Positions 21,736 to 35,305 of a stretch of DNA of 64,000 bases are shown here, piece by piece. The notes below the pieces were generated by a model. That model did not search any database, was not told the origin of the DNA, and saw nothing but the letters and a program-made list of their open reading frames with translations. This DNA comes from Sipunculus nudus (taxonomy: Eukaryota > Annelida > Sipuncula > Golfingiida > Sipunculidae), in contig CM049306.1 in NCBI GenBank assembly GCA_026874595.1, positions 198,019 to 262,018 on the forward strand, given 5' to 3'. Numbering within the stretch: position 1 is the first letter of the stretch; the number at the start of each line of letters is the position of its first letter. Made by a program: the position numbers and the translations under genes.

Positions 21736-23920
21736 AAAAATGTTAAAGCTATCGACCTTTTTTCCAGTAATATAACTTTAATTAATCAAAATTAAATTGT
21801 ATACCCAAAATTAGATGAAAATCTTTTAAATTTTCTGAAATATTAATAAAAATAAAAAATTGGTACCTTAAATTTTGCCCAACTTTGACCATGGCACGTT
21901 TTTTTCCTGTAAGTACTGTGGATTTAATTTTCACAGCATGTTTTTGTTAGCATTTCAACTGTTAACACCAAAAATTTAAAACCAGTTGATCAAAAACTGT
22001 AGATTTTAATAAGTTTTCAAGCACCATGTAACATATTGTTTACATCAAGCTAGTGTTATGCAGTTTGCAAGAGCTCAGCTCCCCAGCTTCAGCTCTTAGT
22101 TCCTTAAATTCGGCATACAGTTAGATGTCTCCAAAATCCCCTACCATGCCAAGAATTTGGTCACTAGGACTTAATACCTTCGAGATATTAATGAAAAACT
22201 TCATTTTTCCATTAAAAACCCATTGTTACACTTCAAGACTGCCTAATATCAAAACCACTGATCTGACTTTAATCATAAATAATATACATATTTTTCATTC
22301 TCTATGCACATGCCAGAATGATGTCAGTATTGCGTAATTGTTTTAAGTTATGGGCCCAAACATAATGCACTTAGTAAAAAATCAAGAAATATATTTACTC
22401 CCTTAACAAGGGCATTGCTGAAGCTAGAGATTTTTTTGTCAGGGATGTAACATTATTTAATCAAGATTCAATTGAATACCCAAAATTAGTTCTGAATTTT
22501 TCAAATTTTATAAGTTATTAGTATAAATATAAAATTAGTACCTTAAATTTTGCCCAACTGTGACCATGGCACGTTTGTTTCCTGTGAGCACTGTTGATAT
22601 AATTTTCATATCATGCACACATTAGGATTTCAGCTTTTTAGTTTAGAAAGCTGAAAGAAATTGGCCAAAAATTGTAGCTTTTATTAATGTTTTTTATGAG
22701 ACCCTGTCAGACTTTGGCTCTCTCCAGCCCCTCTTGAGTCACCTGTATGTTGACCTTGTTGACCTTTCATCAAATTATGCACGCTTGAGGCGAGGCATAC
22801 AGGAATCCAGGCAGCTTATGGCCAGCCACAGTTGATCCAGGTGTCCAACCCAACTCATCTAGTAGTTTTAACCAACAACATAACAATAAACAATAAATTA
22901 ATAAATTTTAATTGGTTTTTAATAACAAATTAAAGAAAAATAGAAAAGGAATTTGTTAGTTCATAATAACAGGAAATTAACTTGCAGTTACTGATGATAT
23001 AAGAATCTTGTATCGATGGGTAGAATGTCACATATTCCAAATAACACCATGCAGTCACCTATGGCATTTTTCAGTTCAATTTTAATGATAAAGAAGTAAA
23101 TCATATTATTCATTTCTAATCATTAGGGATCATATGAAGGAAATTAATGATAGACAAAGATGCAGTTGATAATATTAATCTAGATTCCTACTGTGTCTAG
23201 TGTGTACATTGATGTGAAATTAGTCCAAAATGAATTTTTTACAGTTATTTTTTAATATAAATAAAAGCCATAAAACCAGGTACTTATGATCATTATTTAA
23301 ATGTGTGAATTTTGTATATTCTGGATTCTCAACATCATTGGTTGGTGAAACTGAATAAATACCAGACATGGTGCGAATACTTTGTAATTGTATTTAAATA
23401 CGAATATGATTATGTACTCCATTATAAAATTTCTTGCATAAAGAATAGGAATTCAGGTAAAAATGAAAGTATATGAATACTCGTGCAAATACTTTCAAAA
23501 TGTATTCATGAATGCATTCATGAATATATTCTTTAATATTATTTTAATAATCATATCAGTTATATTTCATTTAAAAAAATCATATGATTCTCTTATTATT
23601 TTTTATAAAAATTATATTTGGGACAATATTTGTAATTTTTTTTAATAAAAAGTTAAACTCTTATATTATATGTTCTGCTTATAAGTTATATGGCCAAGTC
23701 AAAATCTGTGTGACAATAGTACTCCATTTGTTAATAAAATAAATGAAATCAATCCTCTTCCCTGTCTCCAAAGGTACTATCAAAATCATACATAAGCTAA
23801 ACAACAAGAACTCATAATACAGCTTATATTTATTACCACACAAAACCAGCATGTGCCTCATTTCTAAATAATATTTTTTTATCATATATAACAGCTGAGC
23901 GTCGTGACCCATAGGTCCCT
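21736..23920 (-). repeat. Right arm of a 2.2-kb inverted repeat
   Basis: Reverse complement of 19111-21288 with scattered point differences. It starts at AAAAATGTTAAAGCT directly after the GCTAAAA end of the left element and finishes at the inverted GGGACCTATGGGTCAC (about 23903-23918). The spacer is about 450 bp (21289-21735). Confidence 0.85.
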
Positions 23921-25515
23921 TGTTGTTTATTGTTATGTTGTTGGTTAAAACTACTAGATGAGTTGGGTTGGACACCTGGATCAACTGTGGCTGGCCATAA
24001 GCTGCCTGGATTCTCGCCTCATGCGTGCATAATTTGATGAAAGGTCAACAAGGTCAACATACAGGTGACTCAAGAGGGGCTGGAGAAAGCCAAAGTCTGA
24101 CAGGGTCTCATAAAAACATAAATAAAAGCTACAATATTTGGCCAATTTCTTTCAGCGTTCTAAACTTAAAAGCTGAAATCCTTATGTGTGCATGATATAA
24201 AATTATATCAACAGTGCTCTCAGGAAACAAACGTGCCATGGTCACAGTTGGGCAAAATTTAAGGTACTAATTTTATATTTATACTAATAACTTATAAAAT
24301 TTGAAAAATTCAGAACTAATTTTGGGTATTCAATTGAATCTTGATTAAATAATGTTACATCCCTGACAATAAAATCTTTAGCTTTAGCAATGCCCTTGTT
24401 AAGGGAGTAAATATATTTCTTGATTTTTTACAAAGTGCATTATGTTTGGGCCCATTACTTAAAAAAAAATACACAATACTGACATCATTTCTGGCATGTG
24501 CATAGCGAATGTATAGAAAAATATGTATATTATATATGATCAAAGTCAGATCAGTGGTTTTGATATTAGGCAGTCTTAAAGTGTAACAATGGGTTTTTAA
24601 TGGAAAAATGAAGTTTTTCATTGATATCTCGAAGGAATTAAGTCCTAGTGACCAAATTCTTGGCATGGTAGGGGATTTTGGAGAAATCTAACTGTATGCC
24701 AAATTTTAGGAACTTAGAGCTGAAGCTCGGGAGCTGAGCTCTAGCAAACTGCATAACACTAGCAATATGTGACATGGTGCTTGAAAACTTGAATAAAATC
24801 TACAGTTTTTGATCAACTGGTTTCAAATTTTTGGTGTTAACAGTTGAAATGCTAACAAAAACATGCTGTGAAAATTAAATCCACAGCAGTTACAGCAAAA
24901 AAATGTGCCATGGTCAAAGTTGGGCAAAATTTAAGGTACCAATTTTTTATTTTTGCTAATATTTTAAAAAATTTAAAAGATTTTGATCTAATTTTGGGTA
25001 TACAATTTATTTTGATTAATAAAAGTAATATTACTGGAAAAAAAAAGTGCTTAGCTTTAACAAATTTTGTGTTAAGTGATAAAATTTCTTTCCTGATTAT
25101 TTACAAAATGCATTATGTTTGGGCCCATAACTTTTTTAAATTATATAATACAGACCTAATTTCTGGCATGTACATAGGAATTATATAGAGGATTATTTAT
25201 AGGAAATATGAGGAAAATAGATGAGTGGTTTTGATATTAGGCAGTCCTGAAGTGTGAAAATAGGTTTTTAATAAAAATTTGAGGTTTTTCCTTAATTTCT
25301 CAAAGGAATGAAGTCGCAAAGACCCAGTTTTCGGCTTGGTAGGAGATCTTGGGGACATCTAACATTATGCTGAATTTTGGATTCCTAGGTCTTACGGTTT
25401 CAAAACGTGCCACATCTACGGACGGACGGACGGACAGACGGACGGACGGACGGACGGACGACGGACAATGGACCACGACTATAGCTCAGATGACTTATAG
25501 TCAGCTGAGCTAAAA
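23921..25515 (+). mobile_element. Family A X module, direct copy with complete 3' end
   Basis: Starts 'ttgttgtttattgttatgttg' and repeats the 20147-21738 sequence through (GACG)n (25420-25462) and the terminal hairpin at about 25515. Confidence 0.8.
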
Positions 25516-25678
25516 ATTGAGGTTTTTCCTTAATATCTCAAAGGAACGAAGTCCTATTGACCCAATTTTTGGCATGGTAGGAGATTATGGGGACATCTAA
25601 CTGTATGCCGAAATTCAGATTCGTAGGTCCAACGGTGTCAAAACGTGCCAGTCTTACGGACGGACATCCAGACGGACT

Positions 25679-25710
<32 letters not shown>

Positions 25711-25771
25711 GACGGACGACGGACAATGGACCATGACTATAGCTCAGATGACTTATAGTCAGCTGAGCTAA
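25516..25771 (+). mobile_element. Extra 256-bp copy of the family A 3' end
   Basis: Starts 'aattgaggtttttccttaatatctc', repeats the last part of the element, a GACGGACAGACGG tract, and again ends in the hairpin and GCTGAGCTAAAA at about 25771. The two 3' ends lie in tandem. Confidence 0.8.
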
Positions 25772-27205
25772 AAATTACAAATATTGTCCCAAATATAATT
25801 TTTATTAAAAATAATAAGAGAATCGTACAATTTTTTAAAATGAAATATAACTGAAATGATTATTAAAATAATATTAAAGAATATATTCATGAATGCATTC
25901 ATGAATAAATTTTGAAAGTATTTGCACTGGTATTCATATACTTTCATTTTTACCTGAATTCCAATTCTTTATGCAAGAAATTTTATAATGGAGTACATAT
26001 TCATATTCGTATTTAAATACAATTGCAAAGTATTCCCACCATGACAGGCATTTATTCAGTTTTCACCAAACGATGTTGAGAATCCAGAATATACAAAATT
26101 CACACATTTAAATAATGATCATAAGTACCTGGTTTTATGGCTTTTATTTATATTTAAAAAAATAAATGTAATATATTCATTTTGGACTAATTTCACACCA
26201 ATGTACACACTAGACACAGTAGGAATCTAGATTAATAATATCAACTGCATCTTTGTCTATCATTAATTTCCTTCATATGATCCCTAATGATTAGTAATGA
26301 ATAATATGATTTACTTTTTTATCATTAAAATTGAACTGAAAAATACCATAGGTGACTGCATGGTGTTATTTGGAATACGTGACATTCTATCCAAGATACA
26401 AGATTCTTATATCATCAGTAACTGCAAGTTGATTTCCTGTTATTATAAACTAACAATTCCTTTTCTATTTTTCTTTAATTTGTTATTAAAAACCAATAAA
26501 AAATTATTAATTTATTGTTAATTGTTATGTTGTTGGTTAAAACTACTAGATGAGTTGGGTTGGACACCTGGATTAACTGTGGCTGGCTATTAGCTGCCTG
26601 GCTGCCCCAGTATATGGCTCGCCTCAAGCATGCATAATTTGCTGAAAGTTCAACAAGGTCAACATACAGGTGACTCAAGAGGGGCTGCAGAAAGAGCCAA
26701 GGTCTGACATGGTCTCATAAAAACATTAATAAAAGCTACAATTTTTGGCCAATTTCTTTCAGCTTTCTAAACTAAAAAGCTGAAATCCTTTTGTGCATGA
26801 TATGAAAATTATATCAACAGTGCTCACAGGAAACAAATATGCCATGGTCAAAGTTGGGCAAAATTTAAGGTACTAATTTTATATTTATACTAATAACATA
26901 TAAAATTTGAAAAATTCAGAACTAATTTTGGGTATTCAATTGAATCTTGATTAAATAATGTTACATCCCTGGCAAAAACATCTCTAGCTTCAGCAATCCC
27001 CTTGTTAAGGGAGTAAACATATTTCTTGATTTTTTATATAGTGCATTATGTTTGGGCCCATAACTTAAAACAATTATGCAATACTGACATCATTTCTGGC
27101 ATATGCATAGAGAATGTATAGAAAAATATGTATATTATATATGATTAAAGTCAGATCAGTGGTTTTAATATTAGGCAGTCTTGAGGTGTAACAATGGGTT
27201 TTTAA
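25772..27205 (+). mobile_element. Family A copy, truncated at both ends
   Basis: Y module lacking its first 280 bp ('ttacaaatattgtcccaaatat'), followed by the X module from about 26515 to 27205, where similarity stops at 'aatgggtttttaacccttta'. Confidence 0.75.
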
Positions 27206-28850
27206 CCCTTTACTGTTCAGATTAGCCTGTGGATTGTCACACTCCTACTGTTCAGATTTATTTTGCATTTTTTCCACATTTTGACATGAATCTATATAAG
27301 AGACATTAACTCAGTAACTGTTAAAGGTATCTTTGTGAAATTTTCAGCTTTTACTGTCAGGTATATGTCCATCATGTTATTTTATTTATTTTCTACATAC
27401 CTGGTTTGATATGTATGTAACTAAGGTATATACAGGTAAAAACAGGTAAATCTGTACTAACTGTATTTCCACTCACTGGTATATCACCAAAATGACCCCT
27501 TTCATCCTGTTCAGGTAAACCCATTAACCATTTGATAAAAAAAGGGAAATGTAAGGATTTTTTTTTTCACTCTAAGGTAATTAATAATTAAAGGTAAGAA
27601 AAAGGTAAATGATTTGGTTTAATACTGGAAAGGGAACCACCAACGAACCAGAATGTGCAAGTAAAATTGGATTTTTCTGTGGAAATCAAATATTTTTCAC
27701 CTGAAAAGCTTGCTGACCCAAAGAGCACATTCTGTGATTATTAACATATAACACATATGTTTACCTGTACAGGTAAGTAAAGGTAAATTATTTTTTTTTC
27801 TGAATATGTTAGCAAACACCTTGTTCATCAGTATAGTTACTATAAATTAATACCTTCTCTATTTATGGACTGTATAATTCATTTTGATATAAGAACAGGT
27901 TCTTTTAATACAGTAATTAAGTTACCTATGTGAATAGTACCTTTGTTCTTCAACTGGTCTAATTACCTGTGGCAGTAACAAAATCATGCTGAAAAGTGGC
28001 TGAGAAGAATATGGATAAACAAGTGTCAACTGTGTAAAACCATTATATTTTGATTTTTCAGACATGTAAAACATAAATTGATAATTTTGGTTACGGTTAC
28101 ACATAAAAATATACTCACCTGTACAGGTGAGTTCAGGTAAATACAGGTAAATTATTTTTTTAATGAAGTATATATTTTAAACATGTAATAAGGGAGAAAA
28201 AAAAACATACAACAACTTAATTTTGAGTGCCATGTGTAAAATTTATGAATTACAGGTACTAACTGCACTATTTATTGGGTTACCTGAAATGATACCTTTG
28301 TTCTTAAACAGATTTAATTTCCTTTGTTTAGTACAGAATATAAAGACAACTTTTCATTTTAAAAGTGGAGAGGAAATTTTTGAAGGAGTCAAAACAATAT
28401 GCAGAAGCTATCTTTTAATTAACTGCACAGCCACGAGACTTGTGGATTTCAATTTTGCCAATTTCTACCTGTAAAAGTTTACTCACCTGCACAGGTAAGA
28501 TCAGGTAAATTCTCATTTTTTTAATTTAAATCATATATTATACTTGTTATAAGGGACATCACAATAAAAACTATTTACTTTTGTCCAATGTGCAAAATAT
28601 ATAATTTATGGGTGTGAAATGCACTAATTATCTAGTTACCTATAATATACCTTTTTATGTCAAATTAATATATTTTAACATGTGCAGGCAAAAACAAATC
28701 GCCGACTGATTTTAAAATAAAATCTGGAAAATTGTGTCTACCCTGTTTGTTAACATTTCATGCAATAATAAAATTGCTGTTTAGTTGGTCTGTCGCGTTT
28801 ATCTGCACAGGTAAAAATCCAGGTGCGACAGGTAAACAGGTGTGCACTTG
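27206..28850 (+). repeat. Degenerate ~350-bp repeats rich in (AC)AGGTAA
   Basis: ACCTGTACAGGT palindromes at 27763-27774 and 28117-28128, ACCTGCACAGGT at 28485-28496 and a partial one near 28803 mark units of 354, 368 and about 318 bp. Each is followed by 'gg(t)aaatacaggtaaattattttt'. CAGGTAAGT-like strings recur. No coding potential is evident. Confidence 0.65.
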
Positions 28851-31600
28851 GTTCGATCAACGATTAGCCTAAATAAACGTTGATATATCCAAATCTTTCC
28901 CATTAGAAACAGTGCAAATGTACAAAAATTTGAAATAAAAAAATCAAAACAAATATGTCTTACACTTGTGAAAAAAATTATTTTCTTAATTGAGGGTATC
29001 CATGCAATTTCTTTTGAAGTACCCACCCCTCCACGGCTGACCGTGATTGAGCGATAATGAGGGAATTTAGCAATATGTAGCACACAAGGTACATTAACGT
29101 GGCAGTTTTGCAGACTTTAGTTGCAGAATTATCCTATCTAGTCAATATAACGGAAAAATAAAAATAAAACATTTACTGGGCAATTAAGATGCAAGACGAC
29201 ATGTCTGTTTGGGTTTTTTTCCTGAACGGTCCAATTCTACCGCCTCATCCCTAAGCCAGCGGTGACGCACTGACACTGCAAACTTTTCTCACCCAATCGT
29301 ATTTACTTTTACATCGGCAAGGTTCACGTGACTGGGTCTGGCGTGTTTATTTTGTAAAGTCTTTTAAATGGACAAGGTTCACGTGACTGAGTCTGGCGTG
29401 TTTAAGATAAGAAGCATCATGAGATGCAGTGCCGACTGGCGATCGAATTATTCTTTTTTTTTGTGGGGGGAGTTACCTGGAAACATCCTCTCACGTCATG
29501 CAAGAGTTACCAGGAAACATCCTCTCACGTCATGCAATATGTATGCATTAGAATCGATTCTTTCCCGCAGGGTTCAGAAACAATGAGAACACTGGTAGTA
29601 CTAGTAGAACAATAATTTATTACATATATAATAAATATGCACATTAATGTAAACAAATCGTTATTAACAAGAATATAAAATAACGGAAAATCAGTATTTT
29701 TTATCGTTGGAAAGGTGTTTTTAAAATGTGCTATTGGGGATAATGCACATAATACCAAAGTTTATAAACATGGGAATACGATACTAAACTGTGAAGTAAC
29801 ACCAAAGAAACATGTTTTCACAGTACATTTTAATGTATGTTATGTTATTCAAATATATAGGCCTAGGAAGTCCAACAATGCTTATCAAAATCATGCCTAG
29901 TTACTATGATTTCATAGCAGTACAATCTGGTATCTTAGAGGAAAATTGCACGTATATATCTTCATGCACTTACTTACCCAGGTCTTCAATTTGCACTTTA
30001 TTTCAGTGACAATTAAATGAAGCATAATTACGTCATATGAAATTAATATAAAATGGAAATATAATATATAATTACATTTATTCAATTCAACTTCACTTGA
30101 AGAAAAGTAGGAAATTTATTTAATAATTTTGAGATGCACAATTCCTTGGTTAACTAGATGTATACACGAGACCTAACTTCAAATCATATAGCTAATCGGG
30201 TAACCTCCGTACGCAACTTTGTACATTTAGGCCCTCATATAGTCAGAAATCATGCACTGCTGATAAAACTTTAGCTTCAGCAGGAAAGCATGCGGTCTCC
30301 CCAGGCTGCAAGGTGGTGATTTCACGGAGAGGCAGAGTTCCAGTTAATTATAAAACAACATGCAGCAACAATTCAATAATTCTTAATAAGCACCTGGAAT
30401 GTTCCAAAAACTTCTAATAAGTTATGATCTCTTGGGTGTTTGTTTATTTATTTATTTTGTATTCACCAGTCCCGTCAGTTGTAGAGACGCAGTCCATGAC
30501 CTACACCTGGCAATTATACATGTCGTTCGGTTCCCGAACATTGTAAATGATGTAATTATCCTTTGATGATTAATGTAATAGACGCCAGTTTAAAGTAGTA
30601 ATTTTCACTCCGAATCCCTGTCTGGTTGGCCACATGTTGTGTGCTGTCTTTCTGCTAAAATCTTCTGTGTGATAGGAAAATTTCCTTGTGCTAATAAAAC
30701 TGTCAATCAAACGTGAAAATGACAAGGTCGGTGGGTAAAAATAGAAGCCGACACCCTGTGGTATTTTAGGTCTTCGAAAGGGGCAAGTTTGAGACAAAGC
30801 CATCAAACATTTTGCAATATAGATATATTTGTATACCTGCGTCTTTTAAATCTTATCTTACAGCAATGGAAAGGTACAATTAGATTTCAGTCTAATTTGT
30901 CCACCTGCATGGTTTCTCGATCGTCATTTTGAATACACCATGCGCATGCATATCAAAAGTCCGCATCTTTGGTCTTTATATTTTACTTTCACTGTGTCAC
31001 CGTCACTATATATATACGCTATAGCTTCTAATTTAAGATTGGTGAATGCATTTTATTCATTTTCTTGCATGTATCATGACTGAGACTGACTCCGCTGTAC
31101 GACTTTAAAGGATTATCATGACCACGACACATTTTCATATTTAATCCCTGGGCCATGCATGCACGCGTTGACTGGGTTTTGAGAGCGATATCAATATAAA
31201 GCGGCGTTTATACCGGGTGCACTTACGGTATATGCGATATATATGCAGTCTGCGGTATACGTTATGTATTTTTTATGAATATAGGCGGTGAATGAACCCG
31301 ATTTGAGAAACTTTCATGGATGAAATATAAAAAGGAGTTATAAGTTCTGGTATTAGTGATAAGATTTTATGTTTAAAAGGTACAAACATTTATAACGCAG
31401 TACTATTCCTTACAACAATGATTAGCCTGTTATAGGCAAACGTATTACAAAAAAAATTATTTACTACAATTCATAATATAATAGGTTATATTTTTAAAAT
31501 TTAGTTTGCTATGTGCCATATATATTTAAGGATGTTTTGCAGCTCCGCCCACTGGCATTGACAACTACTGGTGCTTTTTTCAATCACTAATGAAAATTAT
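28851..31600. other. Comparatively unique intron stretch
   Basis: No repeats from the other families and no recognisable protein in about 2.7 kb. This is the least element-invaded part of the left half, apart from the local duplications at 29318-29537. Possibly conserved regulatory DNA, not shown. Confidence 0.4.
29318..29537. promoter_or_regulatory. Two adjacent local duplications, one with TCACGTGA E-boxes
   Basis: CAAGGTTCACGTGACTG plus 'gtctggcgtgttta' occurs at 29318 and 29373 (period 55), each with the perfect E-box palindrome TCACGTGA (29324, 29379). A 34-bp unit (GAGTTACC(T/A)GGAAACATCC and CTCTCACGTCATGCAA) is exactly tandem at 29470 and 29504, with CACGTCA motifs. The motifs resemble MITF/TFE/USF and CRE sites. 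Their function here is a guess. Confidence 0.4.
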
Positions 31601-31615
31601 AATACACACATAGGC

Positions 31616-31655
31616 CTATATATATACACACACACACACAAAAGCGCGCACACGT
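31616..31655. repeat. CA microsatellite
   Basis: (TA)n/(CA)n/(GC)(CA) simple repeat within AT-rich intron. Confidence 0.8.
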
Positions 31656-31703
31656 GCACCTACACATGTAGCCTATACATATACAGGAAGTACTACACAT
31701 ATA

Positions 31704-32010
31704 AACAAGGGACCTATGGGTCACTGTGCTCAGCTGACGTTAACCTTGAAGGTAAAAATCTGAAATAATATCAAATGGAGATAAAGTGTAAGAGGAAGAG
31801 GTAATAAAGGCCATGGTTGGTTTATATGATTGGTTTGTATTGATGAGCAGGAAATTGTTGCAAAAAATATTTTGTGACCTGACCATGTGTTTCCTAAAGT
31901 TGAAACTAAAGCATGTGAGCAGTTTGTGAACAAATGATCTGTACTATTACCATGATCATTAGTTGGTTTTTTGATTAACTGTTGACATTTCAGTAGTTTA
32001 CACATTTGTT
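31704..32010 (+). mobile_element. Family A 5' end joined to a shared interior
   Basis: AACAAGGGACCTATGGGTCA and GCTCAGCTGA, followed by the sequence also found at 4930-5130. No matching 3' end is adjacent. Confidence 0.65.
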
Positions 32011-33292
32011 CAATCGAATCTATTTTTTTGTATAATATATATTATTAAATATATATATATTTTTTTTTTATGAAATGTATACAGTTGAAATAGAGCTAAT
32101 AAACAACATAAAACAGGGCAAACAAAGCCTGATCTCAAATTCTGCTGAGGCAGGAAAATAATGAACAAATGTTTGTATTAAATCCTCATTTTTTTATCAC
32201 ATCAATTATTTTTTAATTTAAGTTTATATTTCTATACATTTCCAATTTAACATATATATCTGAATATAAAAGTTGATTCATAATTCTCAATTGCATCATC
32301 ATAAATCTCAATCTTGTCAGATAACACCACATCATGCATACAAATGTTTATTTATTTTTTACCACAAAAATATATCTTTTAAATCTGCAAAACAATAAAT
32401 ATCTAAAAATAATACTTGATTTAGATTTCACAATTTTTAATTGTGTTTTTATTTATCCATAATGTGCTTCATATTTTATAATAATTTAAGCATACTGATG
32501 GGTTCAATTATTTTTGTTAAAATCATTTAAAAGAAAATTGATTTCTTTAAAAATGCTACATTACACAACATTGCATCTTCTGGATTACACCTTGAATTAT
32601 TTTTTCAAGGAAAGTTTTTGCATATCGGAGTGGAAACAGCATTACAATTAAGGAGATACAGTGAAAACAATAACAATTACTGCATAACACTTGGTGGGTT
32701 GGGTTTGCATATGGACTGTGAAATAAAATGAAACCTTTGGCCTGAAACCATTTAGTGATGCACCAAGGGAAAAAATGGGCTTAATCCCACAAAGTTTGAC
32801 CAATATTTCTAATTTTAAAAACTAGATAACTAGGCCCCACCAACTTTAAGAGATATGAACGAAATGCTACAAAGTATTTAAATCTTCTTAAATCTTGTCA
32901 GTTAGCACTTTCATTAGGTCCTAATATTTTACCATATATGAATATTAGGATTAAATTCCTGATCATTTTTTTCTTTAAAAAAAAAATCAAAATTGTCCAA
33001 GTCTCAACAAAAAGAATTTTTTAACATTAAAATTATCAGCTTTGTCTTGTATATTAGTCCTGTGTATCGAAGTGGTGGGTTCAGTGAGGGGTCTCTGTTG
33101 TTACTGTTCATTGCTGAAAAAATGTGAAATTATAAGATTCATCTTGTTTAGAGTACAGGTCTGTCAACAGAATGGGGTGGGGGGGGGGGGGGGGGGGGAG
33201 AGAAAGGCTCCCTGTGGTATTTATGCTGGCAGCCTGATCAAGCTCAACCAGAGAGAGGGCTTGCCTGAGTGATGGGTTTACATAACAGCCTG
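32011..33292. other. AT-rich intron with a poly-G run
   Basis: No gene is seen. The segment near 32140-32300 ('tgctgaggcaggaaaataatgaacaaa') recurs near 37590 and 54285, so it is part of a longer repeat. A run of about 20 G at 33178-33199 may be length-polymorphic. Confidence 0.5.
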
Positions 33293-35305
33293 GGGAGCAT
33301 AGAGAGTTTCACTGAATGACCTACAGTGACCTCAGTGGACTGCTTGACAATGTAAGGGAATACAACAAGAGCCTCCAAAAAAATTCAATAACTAGCCTAA
33401 TTTTGCAGCTTTTACTTTTCATATTTAAGATTTTAACAGATTTAATCCTTATGTGTACATGCTGTGAAAATAACATCCACAGTACTTACAGGAAAAAATT
33501 GTGCCGTGGCCAAAGTTGAGCAAAATTTAAGGTACTGATTTTATATTTATGCTAATAACTTAAAAAAAATTGCAAATTTCAGATCTAATTTTCCGTATAC
33601 AATTGAATCTTGATTAAATGATGTTATATTCCTGATAAAAAGTCTCAGCCATTCTTATGTTAAGTGAGTAAATATATATCCTGATTTTTTACAAAGTGCA
33701 TTATGTTTGGGCCTATAACTTCAACCAATTATGCAATACTGACCTAAATTTTGGTATGTACATAGGAAATGTATGGAAGAATATGAATATTTACAATTAC
33801 ATCTAACATTATGCCAATTTTTGGATTACCAGGTAAACAAAAGTAGGGTCATGATGCTAGAAAATACAAATACATTAAGTCTTATAAAAAACTTCAATAG
33901 CTAGACTATTTTTTAAGCTCATACTTTCAAATTCAAAATTCATCAGATTAAATCCATATGTAAACTGGCTGTGAAAATTAAATCAAATGTACTTATAAGA
34001 AAAAAACATGCCATGGTCAAATTTAGGCAAAATTTAAGGTTCCAATTTTTTATTTTTGCTAATATTTTAAAAAATTTAACAGATTTTGATCTAATTTTGG
34101 GTATACAATTTAATTATGATTAATAAAAGATATATTACTGGAAAAAAGTCCATAGCTTTAAAATGTTTTGTGTTAAGTGATCAAATATCTTCCCTGATTT
34201 TTTACAAAATGTATTATGTTTGAGCCCATAACTTTTTTTAAATCATATAATACAGACCTAATTTCTGGCATGTACATAGGAACTATACAGAGGAATATTT
34301 ATGGTAAATATGAGGAAAAACAGGTGAGTGGTTTCGTAGTTAGGCTGTCCTGAAATGTGAAAATAGGTTTTTAATAAAAAAATGAGGTTTTTCCTTAATT
34401 TCTCAAAGGAACAAAGTCGCAAAGACCCAGTTTTTGGCTTGGTAGGAGATCTTGGGGACATCTAACATTATGCCAACAACCTTGGGAGCACACAGAGCTG
34501 CACTGAATGACCTACAGTGACCACAGTGGACTGCTTAACAATGTAAGGGAATACAACAAGAGCCTCCAAAAAAATTCAATAACTAGCCTAATTTTGCAGC
34601 TTTTATTTTAAAATTTCAGATTTAACAGATTAAATCCTTATTTGTACATGCTGTGAAAATTAGATCAACAGTACTTACAGGAAAAAAACGTGCCATGGTC
34701 AAAATTGGGCAAAATTTAAGGTACCAATTTTTTATTTTTGTTAATATTTTTAAAAATTTAAAAGATTTTGATCTAATTTTGGGTATACAATTTAATTTTG
34801 ATTAATTAAAGTTATATTACTGGAAAAAAGTCCATAGCTTTAACATGTTTTGTATTAAGTGTTCAAATATCTTTCCTGATTTCTTACAAATGCATTATGT
34901 TTGGGCCCATAACTTTTTTAAATTATATAAAACAGACCTAATTTCTTGCATGTACATAGGAACAATATAGAGGAATATTTATGGTAAATATGAGGAAAAA
35001 CAGATGTGAGGTTTTGATATAAGGCAGTCCTGAAGTGTGAAAATAGGTTTTTAATAAAAAAATTGAGGTTTTTCCTTAATTTCTCAAAGGAACGAAGTCG
35101 CAAAGACCCAGTTTTCGGCTTGGTAGGAGATCTTGGGGACATCTAACATTATGCCGAATTTTGGATTCCTAGGTCTTACAGTTTCAAAAGGTGCCACATC
35201 TATAGACATATGGACGGACGGACAGACGGACGGACTGACGGACAGACGACGGACAATGGACCACGACTATAGCTCAGATGACTTATAGTCAGCTGAGCTA
35301 AAAAT
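33293..35305 (+). repeat. Direct repeat of a ~1.2-kb unit of family A interior and 3' end
   Basis: 'gcctccaaaaaaattcaata' and its flanks occur at 33293-33410 and 34484-34605. Each is followed by X-type sequence. The second unit ends with (GACG)n and the full hairpin GCTGAGCTAAAA at about 35303. The first stops near 34480 without a hairpin. Confidence 0.75.

Noticed and set aside
18814-25726. Recurrent small ORFs starting MSPRSPTKPKTG or MSPKSPTMPRIW
   Set aside because: They recur because the family A element recurs. Copies carry frameshifts and different ends, and no domain is recognised, so no conserved protein is supported.
31571-31768. Possible peptide gene over a CA repeat
   Set aside because: The Thr/His-rich translation comes from the simple repeat and the family A 5' end.
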